Positions 1 through 8,129 of a stretch of 49,474 nt of DNA are shown in pieces. The stretch lies in assembly GCA_964490835.1 (NCBI GenBank), contig CAZBEA010000001.1, positions 1 through 49,474 of the forward strand, in the 5' to 3' direction. Below the pieces are notes generated by a model. That model was not told the DNA's origin. It saw nothing but the letters and a program-made list of their open reading frames with translations, and searched no databases. The stretch's first letter is position 1, and the number at the start of each line of letters is the position of its first letter. Source of the DNA: CAZBEA01 sp964490835. GTDB lineage: Bacteria; Patescibacteriota; Microgenomatia; Levybacterales; GWA1-39-11. Both the position numbers and the translations under genes were made by a program.

Positions 1-97
1 TGAGCGCAATGGTAGCGGCTAGAGGAAAAAATAACGAATAGTGAGTGGCGCCAAGTCGATCAAGCGGATTAAGAAATTTTAGTAGGTCGCGTTTCAT
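1..97 (-). CDS. N-terminal fragment of a probable membrane protein (runs off window start)
   Basis: The ATG at 97-95 on the minus strand opens a frame that stays open for 32 codons to the window edge. The protein begins MKRDLLKFLNPLDRLGATHY and enters a hydrophobic stretch (SLFFPLAATIAL) that looks like a first transmembrane segment after a basic cytoplasmic tail. A perfect TATAAT (106-111, minus) ends 8 nt before the ATG, matching the start architecture of many other genes here, which supports the start. The family cannot be named from 32 residues. Confidence 0.6.
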   Translation of the reverse strand, partial: MKRDLLKFLNPLDRLGATHYSLFFPLAATIAL

Positions 98-105
98 ATC
101 GCACG

Positions 106-111
106 ATTATA
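106..111 (-). promoter_or_regulatory. -10 box TATAAT of the membrane-protein fragment
   Basis: TATAAT on the minus strand ends 8 nt before the ATG at 97. The predicted transcript starts at the start codon. Confidence 0.55.
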
Positions 112-161
112 GGGTAAAACCTTTTTTGTGCAAATAAAGCCAATGATAGCTGGTAAGGTGC

Positions 162-539
162 TCATCGTGAGTTTTTTTGTAAATTCTTTTGAATAATTGC
201 AAGTATATCCTCAACATCAAAAGGCTTTGTAATGAAATCGTCAGCTCCACATTCTTTTGCAATTTTTTCGGTATCTTTATTCGCAGACATAATAATTATT
301 GGAATATTTCTGGTTTTTTCTTGAGATTTAAGTCTTGCGCATACGTCTCTTCCGTCAATTCCGGACATCCAAATGTCCAAAAGTATTAGATCAGGCATTT
401 TTTTATCAATTTGTGAAATCGTTTTGACATCCCCCGCTCGTAAGACGCGGTAATTCTCCTCTTCAAGAAGCATTGTGAGCATGTCGAGTATTCCTTGATC
501 GTCCTCGGCTATTGCAATAGTTTTTATAGAAGTATCCAT
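162..539 (-). CDS. Single-domain (CheY-like) response regulator
   Basis: This 125-residue protein is one receiver (REC) domain with no output domain. The acidic pocket is E12-D13-D14, the phospho-acceptor is D55 in LILLDIWMSG, the switch residue is S85 (Thr/Ser position) and the invariant lysine is K105 in FITKPF, so all phosphorylation residues are present. Such proteins act by protein-protein contact or as phosphorelay intermediates in the cytoplasm. No histidine kinase or output partner is adjacent; the flanking genes are a membrane-protein fragment and a divergent DNA-repair gene. The partner is therefore unknown. No clean -10/start pairing is seen upstream. Confidence 0.93.
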   Translation of the reverse strand: MDTSIKTIAIAEDDQGILDMLTMLLEEENYRVLRAGDVKTISQIDKKMPDLILLDIWMSGIDGRDVCARLKSQEKTRNIPIIIMSANKDTEKIAKECGADDFITKPFDVEDILAIIQKNLQKNSR

Positions 540-659
540 GACGCGATAGCGGCAGTAGTCACACTATCATTGTTTGATAATAACCCTGTAAGAAATGGGT
601 AAGCATGGTATATGAAGAGCTTCTATTGTTATTACTCGTGGTCAATCGAACTAATCGAT

Positions 660-665
660 TATACT
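660..665 (+). promoter_or_regulatory. -10 box TATACT of the pyrimidine-dimer glycosylase gene
   Basis: TATACT ends 6 nt before the ATG at 672. It decides the start against an upstream in-frame ATG at 612, which lies before this box. Confidence 0.6.
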
Positions 666-671
666 TATTGG

Positions 672-998
672 ATGAGAATTTGGGATATTCCACCTCAGGA
701 GCTTTGTCGTGTTCATTTGCTCGGTGAACATCGCGAATTACATGCTATTTGGACAATCTTAACCAGCGGCAAAAAAGGATATGCCAATCATCCTGAAACA
801 AAACGGTGGATTGGAAAATTAGGCGCACTCTATGCGCGACATGAAGAAGAAGTGAAAGAAATGAGGCGACGAGGATATAACCATAATTCAGATTTGGACA
901 AAACGGTAGCAACTGGAAAAAGTGTTCAGGACGAATTTTTGGCAACCATTAAAGAGCAGAGAGAATTGTTGCAGGCAAAACAGTGTGAATGTTTGTAG
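672..998 (+). CDS. Pyrimidine-dimer DNA glycosylase / endonuclease V (DenV-type, PF03013)
   Basis: The 108-residue protein begins MRIWDIPPQELCRVHLL. It carries GEHREL at residues 18-23, aligning with the AEYREL segment of T4 endonuclease V; E22 corresponds to the catalytic E23 and R21 to R22. A second conserved helix, ARHEEEVKEMRRRGYN, matches the C-terminal half of the family. The enzyme should cleave the N-glycosyl bond of UV-induced cyclobutane dimers and nick the resulting abasic site. The frame is open upstream to an ATG at 612, but family length and a TATACT box ending 6 nt before 672 favour 672. In T4 the nucleophile is the N-terminal amine of Thr2; here residue 2 is Arg, as I recall for the cellular branch of the family. 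Confidence 0.85.
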   Translation: MRIWDIPPQELCRVHLLGEHRELHAIWTILTSGKKGYANHPETKRWIGKLGALYARHEEEVKEMRRRGYNHNSDLDKTVATGKSVQDEFLATIKEQRELLQAKQCECL

Positions 999-1141
999 TA
1001 ATTGTGCTCCCCACACCTCAACTCAGTATGCAGGGAAACCCAGTTCCTATAAGAGACGGTTTTTAGAGGATAATCGAAGCCTTTGAAAACCCAAGCTGGA
1101 TAGGACAATTAAGGGAAAGGTGGAAGGAAATAAAAATCCTA

Positions 1142-2149
1142 CTAGTTGGAGGAAATGCTCAGAGACTTAACAAAGGCAACTTGGTTCCCATAACATCTAA
1201 AACCGAACATCCCTGCTCTATTTCTAAAGTAGGCATCTGCGATTAAATATTTGGGGCGACTCTCGTTAATTTTTATTAAACCGTTACTTTCGGTATTGTT
1301 ACTTGAATGCTGAATCAGATTTGTCTCTGCGTTGGTAGGTAGCAGCCATTTGATTGTGTTTTTACCTAACGATACTAAAACTACTTTTTCTCTGACTACA
1401 ATATTTAAAGCGATATTCTGTGATGTTAACGGAAGACTGTTCACATCAACATTTAATATAGGAGCATCCCAGTTTCCACCGATTCTTAAATGAGGCCGAA
1501 TAACCAAATTATCATCAATCCTTGTAATTTCTAACATCAAGTAATCATCAAAGCTTTGTGCACGGAATATTATTCCTAAATAATCTTCAAACGCATATTG
1601 CGCGCCAGTTTTAATCTTGGGATTATGAGGTCCTGGAGGGTTAATTGGTTTGGTTTGAGGAGGGAACTCAAGATCAATGTTGGCAGTAAAATGTTTCCAG
1701 GCGCCCTTGATAATAGGTCTTCCGAAATTTACCCTTGATTTAATCAGACATCCCGAGTTTGAATTCGAAACAAGTAGCCCGCCGTTTAAAGGTTGTGTGT
1801 TTCCTTGGAAAATCCATTCTTTACAAAATCTCTCGTCATCTAATTTGTTTTTCCCCATATCAAACTCGTAATTATATGGATAGAACGTTGATAGCCAATC
1901 TTTTATTCTGGTATTAAAAATGGAGCGGATCAGCAAAAATGCAATTATCCAGACAGCAATTTTTAAAAAGGCAGACGTCAGCGGGAAAATATCATAATTA
2001 TTGGGTAAGCCGAGGGGAAGACTATTGTGAAGAGGGGCTTCGATGAGGTAAAAGATGTAGTTGGTTAATATTCCGACAATAGCCAACAGGATAATATCAA
2101 ATAAATACTCTTTGATATTGATTCCAAATATTTTTAGATTTTCTAACAT
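1142..2149 (-). CDS. Membrane-anchored protein with a C-terminal beta-rich domain, function unknown
   Basis: About 335 residues. Two N-terminal hydrophobic segments (about residues 17-36 and 62-78) are followed by a soluble region of about 250 residues. That region is rich in beta-prone stretches, ends in a GMFGFRCYGNQVAFVKSL motif, and has a shape reminiscent of concanavalin/LamG-like sandwich domains. I do not recognise a specific family. A TTG four codons upstream also opens the frame, but it lies inside the 2152-2172 hairpin, so ATG 2149 is preferred. The gene lies directly downstream of tRNA-Asn on the same strand and might be reached by read-through. It is AT-rich, with no sign of enzymatic motifs. 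Confidence 0.7.
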   Translation of the reverse strand: MLENLKIFGINIKEYLFDIILLAIVGILTNYIFYLIEAPLHNSLPLGLPNNYDIFPLTSAFLKIAVWIIAFLLIRSIFNTRIKDWLSTFYPYNYEFDMGKNKLDDERFCKEWIFQGNTQPLNGGLLVSNSNSGCLIKSRVNFGRPIIKGAWKHFTANIDLEFPPQTKPINPPGPHNPKIKTGAQYAFEDYLGIIFRAQSFDDYLMLEITRIDDNLVIRPHLRIGGNWDAPILNVDVNSLPLTSQNIALNIVVREKVVLVSLGKNTIKWLLPTNAETNLIQHSSNNTESNGLIKINESRPKYLIADAYFRNRAGMFGFRCYGNQVAFVKSLSISSN

Positions 2150-2151
2150 AA

Positions 2152-2172
2152 AACCTGCCAAATAGGCAGGTT
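2152..2172 (-). terminator. Hairpin downstream of tRNA-Asn
   Basis: An 8-bp perfect inverted repeat (AACCTGCC / GGCAGGTT) with a 5-nt loop lies on the minus strand between the tRNA and the next gene, followed by only a short T run. It could terminate or process the tRNA transcript. Confidence 0.5.
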
Positions 2173-2190
2173 ATATTAAGGCGTCTAATG

Positions 2191-2262
2191 CTCCGCGACT
2201 AGGACTCGAACCTAGAACCTTGTCGTTAACAGCGACCTGCTCTACCATTGAGCTATCACGGA
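2191..2262 (-). tRNA. tRNA-Asn (GTT)
   Basis: Read on the minus strand it folds as a cloverleaf: acceptor TCCGTGA/TCGCGGA, D-stem GCTC/GAGC, anticodon loop CTGTTAA giving GTT, and T-arm CTAGG-TTCGAGT-CCTAG. The discriminator is G and CCA is not encoded. The anticodon stem has one mismatched outer pair. Confidence 0.93.
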
Positions 2263-2320
2263 ATGATTGCGTACAGGCTATTGTACCAAGAGAAATTTAA
2301 GAAATCCAGCCTGAAAGTGT

Positions 2321-2326
2321 TATAAT
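2321..2326 (+). promoter_or_regulatory. -10 box TATAAT of the 105-residue protein gene
   Basis: A perfect TATAAT ends 8 nt before ATG 2335, so the mRNA is predicted to be leaderless or nearly so. Confidence 0.6.
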
Positions 2327-2334
2327 GCCGTGAA

Positions 2335-2652
2335 ATGGATAAGGAACGAATAAGAGATCAGGCTTCAACTCTCCCAAAGCTCCCTTTGGGCAGGGAGCCT
2401 GTGGGCGATGAGGCCTGGGAAGGCGACGAAAATGGAGCCCACTTTATTTTTAGCCGCTCGCGGATACCGGTAAATCAACTTTCAATATTTGTCCTTTCAA
2501 CTTCCGGTGAACAAGAAGGAATTAAAGGACTCAGGTCTGATTTTTCCGAAGCATTGGGTCGTCCGGACAACACCTCAATGGAGCCAGGTTTGCCGGGAAT
2601 TATTTTTGATTCGTGGATAGCCGAAGGAGTAGAAAAACGACTGGGTAAATAA
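2335..2652 (+). CDS. Hypothetical small protein (105 aa)
   Basis: Not recognised. The protein is soluble and acidic to neutral, without transmembrane segments or signal peptide. The region encoding residues 18-26 contains a short inverted repeat (CTCCCT/AGGGAG around 2378-2395). The middle (IPVNQLSIFVLSTSG) and the end (PGLPGIIFDSWIAEGVEKRL) look like folded segments. Support for a real gene comes from the TATAAT box just before the ATG and from the stop codon abutting the convergent rpoD stop with no gap. No function is inferred. Confidence 0.6.
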   Translation: MDKERIRDQASTLPKLPLGREPVGDEAWEGDENGAHFIFSRSRIPVNQLSIFVLSTSGEQEGIKGLRSDFSEALGRPDNTSMEPGLPGIIFDSWIAEGVEKRLGK

Positions 2653-3741
2653 TTATTCTAAGTAATCTCTTAGCTTATTTCCTCGTGAAGGATGACGAAG
2701 TTTACGAAGCGCCTTTGCCTCGATTTGTCGAATACGCTCTCTTGTAACTACGAACATGCGCCCTACCTCTTCAAGTGTTTTTGGTTTGCCGTCTCTGAGC
2801 CCAAATCGCTCTTCAAGGACTCTTCTTTCTCGATCTGAAAGTGTTGAGAGAACGGTATTAAGTTGTTCCTTCAAAAGTCCGCGTGAGGCCGTATCAAAAA
2901 GAGTTGGGGCGGTAACGTCATAAATAAAGTCCCCCAGGTATGAGTCTTCTTCGTCTCCGACAGGAGTGTCAAGCGATGCCGGTTGTTGTGAGATTTTAAT
3001 AATTTCGCGGGCTTTTTCAGGCTCGATTTCAAGGATTTCTGCTATTTCCTCGGGGGTCGGTTGACGCCCTAATTCCTGCATGAGCTTTCTCTGAACCCTC
3101 ATAAAACGGTTGATGTTTTCAACCATATGAACAGGAATTCTAATAGTTCTTGCTTGGTCTGCAATCGCACGAGTAATAGCCTGTCTTATCCACCATGTCG
3201 CGTATGTTGAGAACTTAAAACCTTTTTTCCAGTCGTATTTCTCAACCGCTCGAATAAGTCCCTGGTTTCCTTCTTGAATAAGATCAAGAAGCGTCATTCC
3301 GCGTCCTACATATTTTTTCGCAATCGATACAACAAGCCGAAGATTGGATTCAACCAACTTTTGTCGGGCAGACTCGTCACCGCCCTCGAGGCGCTTTGCA
3401 AGATTGACTTCCTCCTCAAACGTAAGAAGTGGAATTCTTCCAATCTCTTTTAAATACATTCGAACAGGGTCTGTCACAGCTCCACCCTGGATGATGTTGA
3501 GTGCTTCGAGCTCTTTCTCAAGATCCTCGATCGATTTTTGCGATTCCTGCTCTTCTTCAACAGTCTCAAAAATATCAATATTTTTCTTTAAGAGTTGATC
3601 GTATAGATAGTCTAGTTCCTGGATGTGGTTTTCAGGACGCTGGAATGCCTCGAGTATTTCTTCCTGGGATATGTATCCTCTTTTTTTCGCCGTCGCCAAT
3701 AAATTATCAGCCCGCTCACTTTTCGGGTTCACCTTTGTCAT
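2653..3741 (-). CDS. rpoD: RNA polymerase primary sigma factor (sigma-70 / RpoD)
   Basis: A 362-residue housekeeping sigma factor. An N-terminal segment (about 1-85), acidic in its second half, stands in for region 1.1. Region 1.2 follows (DPVRMYLKEIGRIPLL, 91-106), then region 2 (133-203) with the -10-recognition/melting helix YATWWIRQAITRAI (180-193), region 3, and region 4 (about 290-353) with a helix-turn-helix (323-346) for the -35 element. It lacks the large non-conserved insert of E. coli RpoD, as in Gram-positive SigA. It lies 61 nt downstream of dnaG on the same strand, the classical dnaG-rpoD order, but has its own TACAAT box ending 6 nt before the ATG. It is the factor expected to read the TATAAT-like boxes listed here. 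Confidence 0.98.
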   Translation of the reverse strand: MTKVNPKSERADNLLATAKKRGYISQEEILEAFQRPENHIQELDYLYDQLLKKNIDIFETVEEEQESQKSIEDLEKELEALNIIQGGAVTDPVRMYLKEIGRIPLLTFEEEVNLAKRLEGGDESARQKLVESNLRLVVSIAKKYVGRGMTLLDLIQEGNQGLIRAVEKYDWKKGFKFSTYATWWIRQAITRAIADQARTIRIPVHMVENINRFMRVQRKLMQELGRQPTPEEIAEILEIEPEKAREIIKISQQPASLDTPVGDEEDSYLGDFIYDVTAPTLFDTASRGLLKEQLNTVLSTLSDRERRVLEERFGLRDGKPKTLEEVGRMFVVTRERIRQIEAKALRKLRHPSRGNKLRDYLE

Positions 3742-3747
3742 GGAAGT

Positions 3748-3753
3748 ATTGTA
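3748..3753 (-). promoter_or_regulatory. -10 box TACAAT of rpoD
   Basis: TACAAT on the minus strand ends 6 nt before the rpoD ATG, within the dnaG-rpoD spacer. It suggests a leaderless internal promoter. Confidence 0.6.
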
Positions 3754-3802
3754 CCCCTTTTTTAAATATGAATCAAGAGAAACTATAGGTGATATTGTAG
3801 AG

Positions 3803-5551
3803 CTACTCTTTCAGCCGAGAAGCGAGTGTGGTAAATTCTGTTTGGAGTTTTTCCAATTTCTGCTCGTCATTATTTTCTTCAGCCTCTTGTAGCTGTTCGG
3901 AAATTGTCTTAATTCTTTTTTTAATCTCTGCTCGCTCAAGCTTCACGGTCGTAATCTTGGCATCTTTGATGAATTCATCATCCTCTGCAAATGACGGAAG
4001 CGGGAGGATAAATGATTTGTTATATGTATCAACAAGTTGGGGAGGAAGGTGCGATTCAAATAATTTAGAATCAAATTCGTTATTTTGATCGCTGAATTTG
4101 GCAAATTCTTCCAGAATTTTTTTGATTGTGGTGTTTTCAAACGGGATTTGTACTATCTGTTCGCGAATTATTCCAAAGGTTTTAAGGGGTTTTTTAGATT
4201 GGAAAATAAGAGCAAGAAGGTATTCATCGAGCTCAACTTTTCTCATTACAGGGACATCTTCTTGAGCTTTTACGGGTGTGATGACTTTGACTTTTCGAGA
4301 CTCTTTTTCGATAGCCTCATACGAGCTATTAAGAAGCGTCGCAACTGCCTTCAAATAATGTTCTTTTACGACCTCATTCTCAATCGTTGAAAGCAGTGGC
4401 AGCGTATCTTTTAAGAATTCCCGCTTTCCCTCGGGAGTATCGGTTTCAAAGGTCTTGTGAGCGTGCTGAATAACAAAGTCATACACGGGAATTGTATTTT
4501 TTAGGGCCTTTTTAAATTCTGCGGGACTTGTCCGAAGTAATTCGTCGGGGTCTTTACCCGATGGGAGTTCGACGACGTGCCCTGAGAGTCCGAGTCTATC
4601 GATCATCATGATCGAGCGTTTTTGAGCCTCAATTCCGGCAGCATCGGTATCAAAACAAAAAAGAATTTTTTGAGTGTAGCGTTTGAGAAGTGTTAATTGT
4701 TCTTCGGTGAGCGCTGTTCCTTTCACTGCGACCACATGATCGATGCCCTCTTTGTGGCTGCTTATCACATCAAATTCACCCTCGACAATTATGACCCTTC
4801 CCTCTTTCTTTATCGCTTCTTTTGCCTGGTAAATTCCGAAAAGACTTTGGCGTTTTTTGTAAATGTCTGTTTCTTTCGTGTTGATGTATTTTGGAAGAGA
4901 TTCGTCAAGTGACCGTCCGGAAAAGGCTATGATATTCCCCTGGTGATCGTGAATCGGAAAAATAACCCGATGTTTGAAAAAATCAGAGACCGTGCGACCT
5001 TTTTGGAACACAAGACCCGCTGCGAGAAGGTCTTGTGGGGTATATTTTTTCTTTCGTATTAAAAAATTTGCGAGTCCATCTTCCGAGGCCGGGGCATATC
5101 CAATTTGAAAAGAGTCGATGAGACCCGGGTTCATGCCTCGGTCCTCAAGATATTTCAACGCAGTGTTGCCTACCTTGTGAGAAGTTAGAAGGTAATGGTA
5201 ATATTGGGCGGCGAGTTGATTTAAAGAATAAATCTTGTCTTTTTTCTTCTCCTGATCGGTCTTGTGTGGGTCACGGGTGAGTGTTATTCCAAGTCTTTTG
5301 GCAAAGTATTCTAAAGATTCTGAAAAGGTGAGCTTATCATATTCCATGAGAAATGAAAAAACATCCCCGCCCTTCCCACAGCCAAAGCAATGCCAGATTT
5401 GACGCTCAGGAGAAATATAAAATGATGGGGATTTTTCAGAATGGAACGGGCAATTTGCTTTGAAGTTGCGCCCTGCTTTTTTAACTTCGATAAATTCACG
5501 GATGAAATCAGCTATATCCAGTCTTGATTTGATTTTATCGACGTCATTCAT
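3803..5551 (-). CDS. dnaG: DNA primase DnaG
   Basis: The 582-residue protein matches the usual bacterial length. An N-terminal CHC2 zinc ribbon has ligands C34, H37, C55 and C58. The catalytic core follows, with a TOPRIM domain showing VEGEFD (E257) and the FDTDAAG acidic pair (D301, D303) that binds metal. The C-terminal region (about 420-582) is helical and charged and would contact the replicative helicase, but is too divergent for me to verify. It makes RNA primers for replication. A TAGAAT box ends 9 nt before the ATG, in the short divergent spacer shared with the ComM-type gene. Confidence 0.98.
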   Translation of the reverse strand: MNDVDKIKSRLDIADFIREFIEVKKAGRNFKANCPFHSEKSPSFYISPERQIWHCFGCGKGGDVFSFLMEYDKLTFSESLEYFAKRLGITLTRDPHKTDQEKKKDKIYSLNQLAAQYYHYLLTSHKVGNTALKYLEDRGMNPGLIDSFQIGYAPASEDGLANFLIRKKKYTPQDLLAAGLVFQKGRTVSDFFKHRVIFPIHDHQGNIIAFSGRSLDESLPKYINTKETDIYKKRQSLFGIYQAKEAIKKEGRVIIVEGEFDVISSHKEGIDHVVAVKGTALTEEQLTLLKRYTQKILFCFDTDAAGIEAQKRSIMMIDRLGLSGHVVELPSGKDPDELLRTSPAEFKKALKNTIPVYDFVIQHAHKTFETDTPEGKREFLKDTLPLLSTIENEVVKEHYLKAVATLLNSSYEAIEKESRKVKVITPVKAQEDVPVMRKVELDEYLLALIFQSKKPLKTFGIIREQIVQIPFENTTIKKILEEFAKFSDQNNEFDSKLFESHLPPQLVDTYNKSFILPLPSFAEDDEFIKDAKITTVKLERAEIKKRIKTISEQLQEAEENNDEQKLEKLQTEFTTLASRLKE

Positions 5552-5560
5552 AGTGAGCCT

Positions 5561-5566
5561 ATTCTA
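5561..5566 (-). promoter_or_regulatory. -10 box TAGAAT of dnaG
   Basis: TAGAAT on the minus strand ends 9 nt before the dnaG ATG. It forms a divergent promoter pair with 5611-5616. Confidence 0.5.
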
Positions 5567-5610
5567 ACATATGGGCTTATTGGGTATACCAAAGTAATTC
5601 TTTCAAGTCA

Positions 5611-5616
5611 TATACT
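5611..5616 (+). promoter_or_regulatory. -10 box TATACT of the ComM-type gene
   Basis: TATACT ends 6 nt before ATG 5623. Confidence 0.6.
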
Positions 5617-5622
5617 AAATAC

Positions 5623-7161
5623 ATGTTTGCAAAAGTGCTATCTTCAAGTGTTTCCGGACTTGATGGGATTCAGGTCGAAGTTGAGGCGGATATATCAAAT
5701 GGTTTGCCATCTTTTTCAATAGTTGGCCTTCCCGACAAGGCGGTTGAAGAGTCGCGCGAACGAGTACGTTCTGCAATAAAAAATACCGGAGCAGACCTGC
5801 CGGCTCAAAGAATTACGGTGAACCTTGCACCGGGGGACCTGCCGAAGGAAGGGTCTTTTTTTGATGTACCGATTGCGATTGCAATTCTTTTGGCAACAGA
5901 ACAAGTAAAATCCGACGTAGAAGGAATAATGTTTTTGGGAGAGCTCTCATTAAATGGAGAATTGCGACACACAAAAGGAGTCCTGCCAATGGCTCTTTTT
6001 GCAAAAAACAACGGGATTAAAGCAATTTTTATACCTGAGACAAATGCCAGAGAAGCTTCAATTGTTGATGGGATAAAAATTTATCCCGCCCGAACCCTCA
6101 AAGAAATTCTTTACCACCTGTCGGGTGAAAAATTAATTACCCCTTTTCCCCACCTGCCGTACGAGACGTTTCAGAATGACGAAGGTTACGAATCCGATAT
6201 GAGCGATATACGGGGACAAGAATTTGTCAAACGAGCAGTAGAAGTTGCAGTCGCGGGCGGACATAATATTTTACTCAACGGTCCACCTGGTGCGGGAAAA
6301 ACGCTTATTGCCAAGACTGTCCCCTCACTCCTTCCTACTCTTGAATTGGAAGAGGCTTTAGAAGTAACAAAAATTTATAGCATTTCAGATCTGTTGGGAT
6401 CGCGCGCGATGATTACTACTCGGCCGTTCAGAAATCCCCACCATACAACGTCTCATATCGGGCTTATCGGGGGCTCTGCGCACCCCAAACCGGGCGAGAT
6501 CTCTCTTGCGCATAGGGGAATATTGTTCTTGGATGAATTTCCTGAATTTCCGCGTCATGTTCTTGAAGCGCTTCGTCAACCTTTGGAAGATGGAAAGGTT
6601 GTTATATCTCGGGCTCGTGACAGGGTTGTTTTTCCGTGTAAATTTATGCTCGTTGCAGCTGCCAATCCGTGCCCGTGTGGATATCTTGATGATCCCAAAA
6701 AAAGATGCATTTGTAACCAGTCGCAAATCTTGCGATATCAAAAAAGAATCTCCGGTCCGCTTCTTGATAGAATCGATATCCATGTTCAGATGCCCGCTGT
6801 TGACGTCGAAAAGTTAACCCTGAAAGATACATCTTTGCCCGAGAGCTCTTCTGTTATTCGAAAAAGAGTTGAAAAGGCACGAAAAATTCAGACAAAAAGA
6901 CTTGAGGGCCTTGGAATTTTTACGAATTCTGAAATGTCTTCGAGGCAGGTCAGGGATACCGTTGTCTTCACTGAGGAAGCGGAAAAAATTATAAAAGTCG
7001 CAGTGATCAGGCTTGCGCTTTCAGCGCGTTCGTATTATAAAGTTGTTAAAATAGGACAGACAATTGCCGATCTGGATGGAAGTAGCGAAGTTGAAAAAAA
7101 GCATATTCTTGAAGCACTCGCCTACCGTCCACGCTCGTTTGATGAGAAGACTTTAGCATGA
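5623..7161 (+). CDS. comM: ComM/YifB-type AAA+ ATPase (Mg-chelatase-like)
   Basis: A 512-residue protein. The N-terminal ChlI/Lon-protease-like fold (1-165, with SSVSGLDGIQVEVEADI and NLAPGDLPKEGS) precedes a Mg-chelatase AAA+ module with Walker A GPPGAGKT (220-227), the LFLDEFPEF Walker B and a Cys-rich insertion (ANPCPCGY...CICN). The C-terminal Mg-chelatase domain ends in a helical lid. In Vibrio and Haemophilus, ComM is a branch-migration helicase that integrates donor DNA during natural transformation; the family is also widespread in bacteria without known competence. The stop overlaps the next gene by 4 nt (ATGA), implying translational coupling. Confidence 0.95.
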   Translation: MFAKVLSSSVSGLDGIQVEVEADISNGLPSFSIVGLPDKAVEESRERVRSAIKNTGADLPAQRITVNLAPGDLPKEGSFFDVPIAIAILLATEQVKSDVEGIMFLGELSLNGELRHTKGVLPMALFAKNNGIKAIFIPETNAREASIVDGIKIYPARTLKEILYHLSGEKLITPFPHLPYETFQNDEGYESDMSDIRGQEFVKRAVEVAVAGGHNILLNGPPGAGKTLIAKTVPSLLPTLELEEALEVTKIYSISDLLGSRAMITTRPFRNPHHTTSHIGLIGGSAHPKPGEISLAHRGILFLDEFPEFPRHVLEALRQPLEDGKVVISRARDRVVFPCKFMLVAAANPCPCGYLDDPKKRCICNQSQILRYQKRISGPLLDRIDIHVQMPAVDVEKLTLKDTSLPESSSVIRKRVEKARKIQTKRLEGLGIFTNSEMSSRQVRDTVVFTEEAEKIIKVAVIRLALSARSYYKVVKIGQTIADLDGSSEVEKKHILEALAYRPRSFDEKTLA

Positions 7162-7997
7162 TCAAACAACGGATTATTATTCTTATTATCTATTCTGTAC
7201 TTCTTCTTTTTATCGGGCGAAACCTGACTTTTCTGCCAGCCTTTGGTGGTGGAGAGGAAAAATTTGACCTGAATGATAAAAAAGAATCAGTCAACACAAT
7301 TCTTGCCGAGCGAGAGGGAGATTTTAGCGTGTATTATCAAGATATAACTTCCAGTCAATCGTTTGGAATCGATGAGAATAAAGTTTTGACCGCTGCGTCT
7401 CTCAATAAAATTTACATCATCGGTTATTTATATTATTTGGCCGGGAAAGAGCGGATTGATTTGGAAGAGACGATCACGATCCAAAAAGAAGATATTCAAG
7501 ATTATGGAACAGGGTCACTCAGATACGACGGTGAAGGGAAGGCGTATACGCTTAAAAAGCTTTCCGAACTTGCACTTCGCCAGTCCGATAATACCGCAGC
7601 GTTTGTCTTGGCTGCAAGAATTGATCGGGTAAATATCCAGAGATTTGTAAATGATTTAGGACTTGACGCAACGGATATCGAAAAAAATAGGACCTCAGCG
7701 CACGACGTCGGTGTTTTCTTCAGACTCCTGTATGACAACAAAATTTCCACCCCTGCCCTTACCGGGGAAATGCTCGGGTATATGACCGAAACAGATTTTG
7801 AGGATAGACTCGCGCTTTTTGCAAAAGAAAAAGCAACGGTATACCACAAGTCTGCAGATGCGGTTGCTATGATTCACGACGGAGGGATCGTCGATGACGG
7901 AGAGCGACCTTTTATCATTGTCGTTTTGTCCTCAGGAATAAAAGACGAACAAGATGCCAAAATTACCATTGGAAAAATAGCCCACGATCTCCTCTAG
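7158..7997 (+). CDS. Serine hydrolase of the class A beta-lactamase / D,D-peptidase fold, membrane-anchored
   Basis: 279 residues with an N-terminal anchor (5-24). The three active-site motifs of serine penicillin-recognising enzymes are visible: S81-L-N-K84 (SxxK), S143-D-N145 (SDN) and K231-S-A, which replaces KTG. The omega-loop glutamate motif of true class A beta-lactamases is not recognisable, so hydrolytic resistance is doubtful. A cell-wall D,D-peptidase or a non-lytic penicillin-binding protein is more likely. It faces outside the membrane. It is translationally coupled to the ComM-type gene, an unusual partner. No promoter of its own is seen. Confidence 0.85.
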   Translation: MIKQRIIILIIYSVLLLFIGRNLTFLPAFGGGEEKFDLNDKKESVNTILAEREGDFSVYYQDITSSQSFGIDENKVLTAASLNKIYIIGYLYYLAGKERIDLEETITIQKEDIQDYGTGSLRYDGEGKAYTLKKLSELALRQSDNTAAFVLAARIDRVNIQRFVNDLGLDATDIEKNRTSAHDVGVFFRLLYDNKISTPALTGEMLGYMTETDFEDRLALFAKEKATVYHKSADAVAMIHDGGIVDDGERPFIIVVLSSGIKDEQDAKITIGKIAHDLL

Positions 7998-8017
7998 GAA
8001 TTTGTTATAGGATATAG

Positions 8018-8023
8018 TATACT
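8018..8023 (+). promoter_or_regulatory. Candidate -10 (TATACT) for the GC-rich exported protein gene
   Basis: Overlapping TATAGT/TATACT hexamers at 8013-8023 lie about 107 nt upstream of the GTG at 8130. This gives a true leader, unlike most genes here. No good -35 is seen. A first SD-like AAAGGAG at 8066-8072 also lies in the leader. Confidence 0.4.
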
Positions 8024-8129
8024 TTCCCACATAATCATCATCACGCACATCTTTTTGCGCGCGTGAAAGGAGAATTATTGCTCGTTAAGTCTTTGGTCCA
8101 CGTTCAAACCCACAGCATGGAGGCTGTTT

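Noticed and set aside
999..1141. Open plus-strand stretch encoding IIEAFENPSWIGQL... that continues into the minus-strand membrane gene
   Set aside because: It has no start codon (preceded by an in-frame TAG) and overlaps a better-supported gene. It could be a gene remnant, but nothing identifies it. The rest of the 143-nt gap holds nothing recognisable.
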